From an uncultured Mycoplasmatota bacterium (lineage in GTDB: Bacteria; Bacillota_I; Bacilli_A; RF39; UBA660): 20,310 nucleotides of DNA. Under the pieces are notes generated by a model, which saw only the letters and a program-made list of their open reading frames with translations, was not told where the DNA came from and ran no database searches. Of this stretch, positions 1 through 7,419 are shown piece by piece. The stretch covers positions 1 through 20,310 of the forward strand of contig CAMMKE010000016.1 in the NCBI GenBank assembly GCA_946497375.1, read 5' to 3'. The stretch's first letter is position 1, and the number at the start of each line of letters is the position of its first letter. The translations under genes and the position numbers were made by a program.

Positions 1-1803
1 ATCACCATTTACAATTTGCACGTTTGATTTTAGATTTATTGACGGCCGGACACCGATCTCCGTGGGCGAAGTATTGCCGTTCGCGTTACCATAGTTGTTC
101 ACAAAACGCACGCCAGACGTACTATTATATGGTGTTAAAGTCCAATAAGATGTATTATTACCATATCTATCAAATTGTCCGGACATTAATTCTCCTGATC
201 TTAATAAGCCTACCTTTGCTGTAGTCGTACTTGATGTCAGAATATTATCCGTAGTATTTGTATATTTGGCAAGTTTATATGAGTCACCATCTCCTACTGT
301 TCCAAGATACCATGTAGTACTATCTTCTATCATATCACTATAACTACTATCTACATAACTTGTTAAATATTCTTCATTTAAGAATGTACCTATTGTATTT
401 GTACTTGAAAATGTTTTATTGCTGCCAAAGGCACTTGTTATAAAGGTTCCAGAACTCTTTAATGGTTCGGCACTGGTTATCTTCGTTAATCCTTTTGTTT
501 CATGGCTTACTATTCTATATAGATTATTTTCATCATTTCCAAATCTTATATATTCCCCACTATACCTGCTTGACAACAATGTTCCTGAAAGATTAGTATC
601 ATTATCTCCTTCTAAGCGATATGGGTTAGCTTCTGTTCCATCACCGCCTACTATTTTGATGCTAGATTTTAGATTTATTGATGGCCGGACACCGATCGCG
701 CTCGAAGGACTATTGTTGTTCGCGCTACCATCGTTGTAGACGCGACGCACGCGGGACGAACTATATGGTGTTAAAGTCCACCAGTAAAGTCCATTATTTA
801 AATAACCATTACTATAAGTTGTTCCATAATAACTAGACTGATACTCATACATATTAAGTAAACCTACTACATCTGTTACAGTTGTTGTTCCATTAGGTCT
901 TGTGATACTTTCCAAATCTGTATCATCCATTGTCGCATCCCACACTGCATCTGTTACAATGAACTTCTCATAATCTCTTAAATTACCTAAGAATCCATCC
1001 ACACTTGTATCATTCAACCACATTTCCATATGACTACCTTCAAAAGCTGTATTACCACTTGCATTATAAGGTATTGCACTTATATTCCATTGCGTTACTA
1101 ACTTTGTTGTCTTTGCTTTTTTATTAACACTTACCGCTCTCCATAACTTTCCACTATACCAAATATAGTTATTAGGATTTTCTCCCGTAATAAAGGTATC
1201 TACTCCATCATTATAAGTACCACCATCTGGTCCCACATTTGCTGGTATAACATCAGAAACAGGTCCTGTTAACTTAATTTCTTCAAATAAATGTCCATTA
1301 CTAGGAAGACTTAAATCATTATAATCAAGTCCTACTCCAACTCCTAAAGTTATTGTTACACTACTATTAGAATTATTTGATACTTTTATTGTATAAGTAT
1401 TACTAGAACCACTAGAACCACTTTTTTCTAAGTTTGTTCCTGCTGCTACTGGAGGAATGTTTAATCCCTCATCTACAACATACCCCGCTGTTACATCACT
1501 AGGTAAACTCCCTACGTAATAAAAATTAAATCTTGCAGCTCTATTATTTGGATTACTTAAAGTTATACTAAACTCCTTTGTTGTATTTGCCGGTACAGAT
1601 AAAATATTGCTTTCTGTACTATCTACTTGTAAAGTATAATCTAAGTTACCTGTAATTATACTTATAGCATTGCTCTTTTCTTTTGATACTGTAAACATAG
1701 CATATGAAAAGTAACTTCCTAATAATAATAAACAGATAAGTCCAACTCCTAAAATATAAAACTTAGATATATCTATTTTCATAATCTCTTTAATTCTATG
1801 CAT
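1..1803 (-). CDS. Membrane-anchored surface protein with tandem DUF6273/C-type-lectin-like repeats, 3' end cut by window
   Basis: An open frame of 601 codons without a stop runs off the left edge, so the C-terminus is missing. The start ATG at 1803 follows AGGGTGAG at good spacing. Residues about 15-37 form a hydrophobic anchor ending in SYFSYAMFT. Residues 38-130 (NAISIITGNLDYTLQV, then VPANTTKEFSITLSN) resemble the beta-rich TasA/camelysin type of surface subunit; this is inference. Two long repeats follow, each ending in W-T-L-T-P-Y ... G-V-R-P-S-I-N-L-K-S (from W342 and W554), the ending of DUF6273-like domains that I infer to have a C-type-lectin-like fold. The rest of the two repeats is very different in sequence. 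Each repeat end is encoded by a GC-rich patch unlike the rest of the gene: all 6 Arg codons there are CGN, while 10 of 12 elsewhere are AGA. Likely a displayed, diversifiable binding protein; the ligand is unknown. Confidence 0.85.
   Translation of the reverse strand, partial: MHRIKEIMKIDISKFYILGVGLICLLLLGSYFSYAMFTVSKEKSNAISIITGNLDYTLQVDSTESNILSVPANTTKEFSITLSNPNNRAARFNFYYVGSLPSDVTAGYVVDEGLNIPPVAAGTNLEKSGSSGSSNTYTIKVSNNSNSSVTITLGVGVGLDYNDLSLPSNGHLFEEIKLTGPVSDVIPANVGPDGGTYNDGVDTFITGENPNNYIWYSGKLWRAVSVNKKAKTTKLVTQWNISAIPYNASGNTAFEGSHMEMWLNDTSVDGFLGNLRDYEKFIVTDAVWDATMDDTDLESITRPNGTTTVTDVVGLLNMYEYQSSYYGTTYSNGYLNNGLYWWTLTPYSSSRVRRVYNDGSANNNSPSSAIGVRPSINLKSSIKIVGGDGTEANPYRLEGDNDTNLSGTLLSSRYSGEYIRFGNDENNLYRIVSHETKGLTKITSAEPLKSSGTFITSAFGSNKTFSSTNTIGTFLNEEYLTSYVDSSYSDMIEDSTTWYLGTVGDGDSYKLAKYTNTTDNILTSSTTTAKVGLLRSGELMSGQFDRYGNNTSYWTLTPYNSTSGVRFVNNYGNANGNTSPTEIGVRPSINLKSNVQIVNGD
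26..144 (-). repeat. DGR-like variable repeat, copy B
   Basis: This is the second copy of the patch described at 665-780, ending the second lectin-like repeat. It is about 55% GC and 23% adenine in the core (43-126). Aligned with copy A it has one 3-base indel and about 21 substitutions confined to the core. At 7 of these one copy carries adenine; the other 14 would need an altered template adenine in both copies. The flanks of 19, 14 and 17 bases are identical. The frame stays open and codes on to position 1, where the protein reads IVNGD, matching the start of the inter-repeat segment after copy A (IVGGD). A further repeat may therefore lie beyond the left edge. Confidence 0.6.
665..780 (-). 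repeat. DGR-like variable repeat, copy A (internal)
   Basis: On the coding strand it begins TGGACTTTAACACCATATA and ends ATCGGTGTCCGGCC-A-TCAATAAATCTAAAATC, both nearly identical to copy B at 26-144. The 27 codons between Tyr347 and Ser375 are about 60% GC and only about 20% adenine, in a gene that is otherwise strongly AT-rich. Variable codons are mostly of the form NNC/NNT/NNG (CGC, TCG, TAC, GAT, AGC, GCG), as expected if AAC/AAT-type template codons were changed at adenines. The encoded segment is Ser/Arg/Asn-rich and sits at the end of a lectin-like domain, the usual place for DGR variable residues. No template repeat or reverse transcriptase is visible, so the assignment is inferred. 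Confidence 0.6.
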
Positions 1804-1867
1804 TACACTCACCCTATCCTCATATAAATAGTATCATTAAATAACTTATTAGTAAAGCCCTATTTTT

Positions 1868-2914
1868 TTACTCATCAAAATAATCTATCAACATAGCTTT
1901 CTTTACTTTCTTTAAAGTAGCTTCTGCTTTTTCTTTAGCTTTCATACTACCTTCTTTTAAAATATCATATACAAGATCAATATTTTCTTCATAATACTTT
2001 CTCTTTTCTCTTATAGGTCTTAGTATATCTTCTATAACATCATATAAAAATCTCTTTACTTTAACATCTCCTACCCCACCTTTCTCATAATGAGCTTTCA
2101 ATTCATCTAGATTTTTATAAAGAGGTAAATATTTCTTAAAGTGTTCTTCAGTTGATAAAGCCTCTAAATATATAAACACAGTATTATTCTTAGTATCTCC
2201 AGGATCTTCTACTCTTATATGATTAGGATCTGTATACATACTCATTACTTTTTTCTTAACCGTATCACTATCATCTTTTAAATATATACAATTACCTAAT
2301 GATTTACTCATCTTAGCTTTACCATCTGTACCTGGTAATCTTCTACATATTTTATTATCAGGTATAACAGCCTTAGGCTCAACAAGAGTTTCCCCATATA
2401 TGTTATTAAAACTTCTAACTATTTCTCTTGCTTGTTCAATCATTGGTAGTTGATCATCACCTACAGGAATAATAGTAGATTCAAATGCTGTTATATCTGC
2501 TGTTTGACTAATAGGATAATTTAAAAATCCTACAGGAATACTATTACCAAAATCTTTTTGTTTTAGCTCTTGCTTTACAGTAGGATTTCTCTCTAATCTT
2601 GATAACGTTACAAGATTCATATAATACATAGTAAGCTCACACAAAGGTGGAATCATACTTTGAATAAATATTGTAACTTTAGAAGGGTCTAAGCCTACTG
2701 ATAAATAATCTAATGCTACTTCTATAATATTATCTCTAACTTTCTTAGGATTATTAAAGTTATCTGTTAAAGCTTGAGTATCAGCGATAAATACATACAT
2801 CTCATCATAGTCACCCTTATTTTGTAGTTCAACTCTATTCTTTAAGGAACCTACATAATGACCCAAATGTAAATTACCAGTAGGTCTATCACCTGTCAAA
2901 ATTATTTTTTTCAT
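1868..2914 (-). CDS. trpS: Tryptophanyl-tRNA synthetase
   Basis: This cytosolic class I synthetase charges tRNA-Trp with tryptophan using ATP. The 348-residue length is normal for bacterial TrpRS. The HIGH signature is HLGH at residues 16-19, inside GDRPTGNLHLGHYVGSL, which is characteristic of TrpRS. The KMSKS loop is exact at residues 201-205. The stretch around residues 137-160 (ISQTADI ... VGDDQLPMIEQAREI) also matches the family core. The gene lies 13 bases after the WG-repeat gene. Its ribosome-binding site AAGGAT overlaps that gene's stop codon, so the two are probably co-transcribed from the promoter at 6299-6327. No T-box leader is present directly upstream. I see no clear intrinsic terminator between it and the surface gene starting at 1803. 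Confidence 0.97.
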   Translation of the reverse strand: MKKIILTGDRPTGNLHLGHYVGSLKNRVELQNKGDYDEMYVFIADTQALTDNFNNPKKVRDNIIEVALDYLSVGLDPSKVTIFIQSMIPPLCELTMYYMNLVTLSRLERNPTVKQELKQKDFGNSIPVGFLNYPISQTADITAFESTIIPVGDDQLPMIEQAREIVRSFNNIYGETLVEPKAVIPDNKICRRLPGTDGKAKMSKSLGNCIYLKDDSDTVKKKVMSMYTDPNHIRVEDPGDTKNNTVFIYLEALSTEEHFKKYLPLYKNLDELKAHYEKGGVGDVKVKRFLYDVIEDILRPIREKRKYYEENIDLVYDILKEGSMKAKEKAEATLKKVKKAMLIDYFDE

Positions 2915-2927
2915 CTAATTCACATCC

Positions 2928-4247
2928 TTATCTTTTTTCTAAGTAGAATTCATCATTCTTCCTTTTAAGTACAAAATAATCATCACTTATTTTAATATCT
3001 TCATACTCTACAGGTATAATTTCTTCTCCATCAGAATTAATTATACCATAAAGTGTTTTATTATTAGAAACTTTACTTACAATAAATATATTAGAATAGT
3101 CTGTTAATTCAATATTATCATAATCATATGCTGTTACTCTATTTCCATTAGCGTCTATTATATATTTATTATTATCCTGATCTAATACTAAGAATCTATT
3201 ATTATTTATAATACTAATATTTAAATAATTAAACTCTAATATCTGTTCATTATTAGTATTTATAACTCCAACTAAACTATCTTTACCAACAACCGCTAGA
3301 CCAAAAGTAGTAAAGCTTTCAGTATTATTATAATCATATTGAAAGTCAATAATAGTCTCTTCTTTTTCATTTATATAGCCAACTTCATTATTACTATTTA
3401 TAGCGAAAGCTAGAGAATTAACAAAAGGTCCTATAGCAGTATAAGTATTATTTAAAGTTATTATATTATTAGTATTTATATTATATATACTATAAAATCC
3501 AGTTGGACTAACAAAATAGATATTATTATTGTTAAAGATGGTAGGAGTATAATTATTAAAGCTATCTAATTTAGTAAAAGATAAATTCTCACTATTATAT
3601 AAATAAACATCAGTATTATCATCATACATAGCACAAAAAACATAATTATTACTAGAAGAATCAGTAAGTCCATAAATTGAATCATATTTATATTCTGTTA
3701 AAATTTCTCCTTTATTATTAATTAAAGCCTGTTTTCCTTCATTAGATACTATAAATATACTATCTAATCCTTCAATACTAGTAATCATTTCAAACTCTTG
3801 ATCAAATATTTTTTCATTATTTTTATTTATAAAATAGAACTTATTATCTGATACTATTATTAAATCTTTATTAATTACTTCTATACTACTATAATTTGCA
3901 TCTATTACTTCCTTACCATGTTCATTTAAAAGACCATAGTTAGTACCATCAGTATATTGAGCTAAGCCATCCACAAACTTAAAGTCATCTAAATTTATGG
4001 TATTATCATCAAGTCGCATGCTATCTACAATGTCATACTTTAACGATGTAACCTCTTTTCCATCTTCTTTTATATATCCATACTTTTTTCCATCACTAAC
4101 AGCAACATAATGATTAGAGGGAATACCAACATATTTATAATTTAAGGCATTACTATTTAAGTTTGTAACAGTATAAATAATTACAGCTATTAAAAGTAGA
4201 GCAATGCCTAAAGATGCCAATATAAGTACTATTTTTTTACTTTTCAT
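2928..4247 (-). CDS. Membrane-anchored WG-repeat (KWG) protein
   Basis: The 439-residue protein has an N-terminal membrane anchor (residues about 5-28) and no other hydrophobic segment, so the rest is probably extracytoplasmic. The body is a chain of degenerate WG repeats of about 40-45 residues. Typical starts are YGYIKEDGKEV, YGLLNEHGKEV, ALINNKGEIL, VGYINEKEETI, VGVINTNNEQI and YGIINSDGEEI, each followed by a short acidic/aromatic strand with Y-D-x-I. The usual Trp of the repeat is replaced by Tyr, Val or Ala. WG-repeat proteins are thought to form beta-propeller-like scaffolds for protein binding; no enzymatic function is known for the repeat alone. The gene sits 8 bases after the pilin-like gene and 13 before trpS. 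The neighbourhood suggests a surface-complex partner of the pilin-like protein, which is inference. Confidence 0.85.
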   Translation of the reverse strand: MKSKKIVLILASLGIALLLIAVIIYTVTNLNSNALNYKYVGIPSNHYVAVSDGKKYGYIKEDGKEVTSLKYDIVDSMRLDDNTINLDDFKFVDGLAQYTDGTNYGLLNEHGKEVIDANYSSIEVINKDLIIVSDNKFYFINKNNEKIFDQEFEMITSIEGLDSIFIVSNEGKQALINNKGEILTEYKYDSIYGLTDSSSNNYVFCAMYDDNTDVYLYNSENLSFTKLDSFNNYTPTIFNNNNIYFVSPTGFYSIYNINTNNIITLNNTYTAIGPFVNSLAFAINSNNEVGYINEKEETIIDFQYDYNNTESFTTFGLAVVGKDSLVGVINTNNEQILEFNYLNISIINNNRFLVLDQDNNKYIIDANGNRVTAYDYDNIELTDYSNIFIVSKVSNNKTLYGIINSDGEEIIPVEYEDIKISDDYFVLKRKNDEFYLEKR

Positions 4248-4255
4248 AACTTAAA

Positions 4256-6277
4256 TCACCCCGTTACTCTAAAGGTATTTTTCATTCCAGAACTATTCTT
4301 AAATCTAAATTTTTGACTTGCTCCATCAATAATAATTTTATAATCTCCTGCTGCAAATGAAGAAACATTTACTGTATAGGACCCAAGAGTTCTGGTTTCT
4401 CCCGTTCCTAGCCATCCTGGACTTGCTATACTGAATGTATCGAGATTTTTTACACACTTATTATTAGTATTAGCAATACAAAGCGTCCTTGATTGATTAT
4501 CTTCCCAAGTATTACTCCAATTATTCATATGTACCCTTACTCGAAAACTAACAGTTGTATTATTAGAAACTTTTACATTGTCTACATACATAGTATTATA
4601 TTCTCCAGATTTGCACTGTTCTTTAGTAGGAATTTCTCTATCTTCTGGACATACATAGTAATTATTATTTAAAACTTTAGCTGACTTTGGACTTTTAAGC
4701 GTATATTTCTGATAATAATAATTATAAGAATTTTCTGGTGATTTATTTTGAAGGTTATTAGCATAATCAGTTACCTTTGTATATACTGTATATGTTCCAT
4801 AACCTGATAAGGTATAACAAAACTTTCTACTTGTTTTATTTACTTGAGCAGTATTATCTTTTATTAATGTACCATTAGGATGAGATGGGCTCCATACTTG
4901 CATACGTACAGATGATACTCCTGTATTATCTTTGGCAGTAGCACATATTTCTAGAGATTTAGTATTATAAGTACCTCTTGATTTATTATAACTGACAGTA
5001 GGTCTTGTTCTATCTAATTTAATTGTATATTTTTTTGTTACTGTATTACCTGCTTGATCAGTAGCTTTGTATACTACAGTAGATGTTCCACTCGCATTAA
5101 TATTACAAGTAGTACCATTAACATAATTATCAGTATTAGTAGATGCTCCAGTTACTTTGTAGGAAACTGTACAATTACTTTCCGAATCACTACAAGCACC
5201 TCTTAATACTACATAACCACTATACCACGTATTATTAGTATAATTTGATAATGAATTTATATTAGATGTATCTTTTAAATTAGTACTATTTTTCTTTTTC
5301 TTTAAAACAACACTTAAATCAGGTTTCGTTTTATCTATATTATAACTATCAGTAGTAGCTGTACAACTATTTCCATTACTATCATAAAGTACAACTTTTA
5401 TCTTATTAGATCCTTCTGTATTTAAAGTTATACTTTGCTTCCCACTACCTATATAACTATTTAATAATTCTTCTTTTTCATTAGTTATTTTACTCAGATC
5501 CATTCTATAAGTATTATCTGGTACATTAATATCTACAGTAATATTTTTATTTGTCCACGTCCCTTCTTTGACACTACTATCAAATTCCACAGCACTACAG
5601 TCTATTCCATTATATATTGAATACTGTCCTGATTCTCTCGTCGCTCTATTACCATTTTGATCTATGGCATATCCTGTTATTTCATATAAACCTATTTCTG
5701 TTAAATTTATTGTTACTTCTTTATTATAGGTCTGATATTCACTATCATAATATTTTTCTTTATCTTTAGTAATTACATATCTATATGATGCTACTCCTAC
5801 ATTATCTGTTATATTCATCTTAACAGTTATACTATCATCTGATGAAGCTTTATTAGGAGTAAACGTAATAGTAGGACTACTTTCATCTTTGTCAGTTTCA
5901 TATTTATTATCACATTTTAACAAACCATAGTATTGATAATCTTTATCTGTTACTTTTTGACTAGTTACATTGCTCTCTTTAAAATTACAATCATTATCAT
6001 CTTCATCTTTAATAGGATCAATATAATTTTCATTTATTAAAGTTTCTAAAGTAACACTTGACGTACCACCTATTTTTTTCGGCAACTCACTCCTATGATC
6101 GGCAAAATATTCTCTACCTGCTAATATTAACATGTCCTCTTGACTTTGATAATAACTTTCATCCCCTCTTTTTAAAATACTTCTTACACTTATATAACCT
6201 AAAGTAACTAATAGTGATAATATTATTATCGTTGCTAGTAACTCTAGCATTGTAAATCCCTTATTCTCTTTATTCAT
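4256..6277 (-). CDS. Type IV pilin-like protein with large Ig-like repeat ectodomain
   Basis: The N-terminus NKGFTMLELLATIIILSLL is a textbook class III (type IV) prepilin signal. Cleavage is expected between G7 and F8, with the conserved Glu at +5 (E12) and a hydrophobic helix to about residue 29. Residues 40-130 form a small pilin-head-like domain (LPKKIGG ... VTLETLINENYI ... NDCNF ... LLKCD). About four Ig-like units follow (roughly 135-225, 226-315, 316-424, 425-513), marked by DKTKPDLSV, DRTRPTVSY and ATDQAGNTVTKKY. A C-terminal domain (515-673) contains several Cys. At 673 residues it is several times longer than ordinary pilins, suggesting a tip adhesin or structural minor pilin. It is first in an operon with the WG-repeat gene and trpS. 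It ends in TGA. No pilus ATPase, platform or prepilin peptidase gene is in the window. Confidence 0.85.
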   Translation of the reverse strand: MNKENKGFTMLELLATIIILSLLVTLGYISVRSILKRGDESYYQSQEDMLILAGREYFADHRSELPKKIGGTSSVTLETLINENYIDPIKDEDDNDCNFKESNVTSQKVTDKDYQYYGLLKCDNKYETDKDESSPTITFTPNKASSDDSITVKMNITDNVGVASYRYVITKDKEKYYDSEYQTYNKEVTINLTEIGLYEITGYAIDQNGNRATRESGQYSIYNGIDCSAVEFDSSVKEGTWTNKNITVDINVPDNTYRMDLSKITNEKEELLNSYIGSGKQSITLNTEGSNKIKVVLYDSNGNSCTATTDSYNIDKTKPDLSVVLKKKKNSTNLKDTSNINSLSNYTNNTWYSGYVVLRGACSDSESNCTVSYKVTGASTNTDNYVNGTTCNINASGTSTVVYKATDQAGNTVTKKYTIKLDRTRPTVSYNKSRGTYNTKSLEICATAKDNTGVSSVRMQVWSPSHPNGTLIKDNTAQVNKTSRKFCYTLSGYGTYTVYTKVTDYANNLQNKSPENSYNYYYQKYTLKSPKSAKVLNNNYYVCPEDREIPTKEQCKSGEYNTMYVDNVKVSNNTTVSFRVRVHMNNWSNTWEDNQSRTLCIANTNNKCVKNLDTFSIASPGWLGTGETRTLGSYTVNVSSFAAGDYKIIIDGASQKFRFKNSSGMKNTFRVTG

Positions 6278-6298
6278 TATCCCACATCCCTATTATAA

Positions 6299-6327
6299 AT
6301 TATAAAGTAAAATATAGAAAATTGCAA
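6299..6327 (-). promoter_or_regulatory. Promoter of pilin-like/WG-repeat/trpS operon
   Basis: On the minus strand TTGCAA (6327-6322), a 17-base spacer and a perfect TATAAT (6304-6299). The predicted start would leave a leader of about 15 bases before the ATG at 6277, with GGGATGTGGG as ribosome-binding region. A second TATAAT lies at 6297-6292 but lacks a good -35. Confidence 0.7.
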
Positions 6328-6382
6328 AGTAATAATAACATATATTTATTTTTTTTACATATTATTTATTAGGTGAATCTAA

Positions 6383-6748
6383 ATGAATTATTTAAAAAAA
6401 ATAGGAAAATTTTTATTAACTACTATTGTTAGTATAGTTATTTTAGGATTATTATTAAATATTTTATATTATTTTGATATTATAAATAACAATATTTATA
6501 ATATCATGAAAATGGCTGTGGTTTTAATTGTTCTATTTATCAATACATTTTTCTTAGGTAAGACATCTATAAAATATGGAATGATTGAAGGCTTAAAACT
6601 AGGAGCAATTTTTCTATTTGTAATGATTATCTTAAAGTTAATAACTAATAGTACTTTTGATATTAGAACTTTTATTTATAGTTTAATTATTTTACTAACA
6701 ACTAGTGTAGGGGCAATTATTGGTATTAATAGAAAAGAAAAGAAATAA
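6383..6748 (+). CDS. Small four-helix membrane protein, TIGR04086/DUF3792-like
   Basis: The 121-residue protein has four hydrophobic segments (about 9-30, 40-59, 66-87, 96-115) joined by short loops, and a lysine-rich C-terminus (NRKEKK). Length, topology and the G-x-x-E-G-L-K-L-G segment in the third helix fit the TIGR04086 (DUF3792, YrzE-like) family of small Bacillota membrane proteins, whose function is not established. The start ATG follows AGGTGA at 6 bases. It is one of only three plus-strand genes here. It is divergent from the pilin-like operon and convergent with trmK, with only two bases between the stop codons. The weakest part of the call is the family name; that it is an integral membrane protein is clear. 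Confidence 0.7.
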   Translation: MNYLKKIGKFLLTTIVSIVILGLLLNILYYFDIINNNIYNIMKMAVVLIVLFINTFFLGKTSIKYGMIEGLKLGAIFLFVMIILKLITNSTFDIRTFIYSLIILLTTSVGAIIGINRKEKK

Positions 6749-6763
6749 AGTTAAGAGCTTAAC
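6729..6763 (-). terminator. Weak terminator candidate after trmK
   Basis: The near-palindrome GTTAAGAGCTTAAC (6750-6763) covers the trmK stop codon. On the minus strand it is followed by a T-rich run (TTTATTTCTTTTCTTTTC). The stem can hold only about five AT-rich pairs around a four-base loop, so strength is doubtful. Confidence 0.3.
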
Positions 6764-7419
6764 ATCTCTTCTAAATACTTTATTTCTTTTTTAGTTACTA
6801 TTATCTTATTTCTAAATGATTTAGGTAAAACTTTAAGTAAAGACTTCTTTGTAGTTAAGATACTTTGATAATATTCTTTAGTAAGACTATCATTTTTAAG
6901 ACTTAATATAGGGCCTAAAAATAGTTTTTTATATGAATAATACTTTCTTCCTTTCTTAAAGACCAATATCTCATAAATTATCTTATTGTCATTAACTAAA
7001 ACTTCATTATCGATATGATATCCTAGTTTTATCATTTTTCTTTTAACAGCAAGAGAATAATTATTAGGTGATAATATTAAAGTATCTACATTTTTTAAAC
7101 ATTTTCTATTATCATCTAATATTTTATTTATAGTAAGTCCCCCCATACCTGATATAGTAACTGTATCTATTCCTTCAGTATAAGAATCTAATCCTTCAGC
7201 TTTTACTAACTTTACTTTATCAGATACATTATAATACTTAACATTCTCTCTAGCTTTCTTTAAAGGTCCACTTTTATTATCACTAGCAATTGCTTTACTA
7301 AAGTCTCTTTCTTTAACCAAATATATGGACAAAAGAGCATGATCACATCCAATATCTAGTGGATATGTTGAAAGGGGCACTAAGTCCCCTATAGTTTTTA
7401 ATCGATTATTTATTTTCAT
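6751..7419 (-). CDS. trmK: tRNA (adenine(22)-N1)-methyltransferase
   Basis: The enzyme transfers a methyl group from S-adenosylmethionine to N1 of adenine 22 in the D-loop of certain tRNAs. Family features seen: the SAM-binding motif YPLDIGCDHALLSIYLV (residues 19-35), an acidic SDN loop near residue 47, ISGMGGLTI (89-97) and LILSPNN, close to the family's LILQP motif. At 222 residues the length matches B. subtilis TrmK (YqfN). Its ATG directly follows the rpoD stop (TAG-ATG), and the nearest purine-rich stretch (AAAGGAT) is about 15 bases away, so translation is probably coupled to rpoD. Location behind rpoD is the conserved Bacillota arrangement. The NIF3-like gene that often follows is absent; the next gene is convergent. 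Confidence 0.92.
   Translation of the reverse strand: MKINNRLKTIGDLVPLSTYPLDIGCDHALLSIYLVKERDFSKAIASDNKSGPLKKARENVKYYNVSDKVKLVKAEGLDSYTEGIDTVTISGMGGLTINKILDDNRKCLKNVDTLILSPNNYSLAVKRKMIKLGYHIDNEVLVNDNKIIYEILVFKKGRKYYSYKKLFLGPILSLKNDSLTKEYYQSILTTKKSLLKVLPKSFRNKIIVTKKEIKYLEEMLSS

Noticed and set aside
419..739. Plus-strand open frame of 106 codons, and another at 24-224
   Set aside because: Both lie opposite the continuous minus-strand surface gene, lack ribosome-binding sites and are shadows, kept open by the unusual GC-rich patches and the biased codon use.
26..780. Horizontal transfer of a GC-rich gene fragment as explanation of the patches
   Set aside because: The GC-rich stretches are only about 80 bases, in frame, present twice at the same domain position and bounded by AT-rich flanks shared between copies; transfer would not give this pattern easily. 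It is not excluded.
1841..1875. Terminator after trpS from the AGTAAA / TTTACT arms
   Set aside because: The arms pair only over six AT-rich bases and no T-run follows on the minus strand.
4256..6277. Mycoplasma-type genetic code (TGA as Trp)
   Set aside because: The pilin-like gene ends sensibly at TGA just before the next ribosome-binding site, and Trp positions such as the WW in the sigma factor are TGG.
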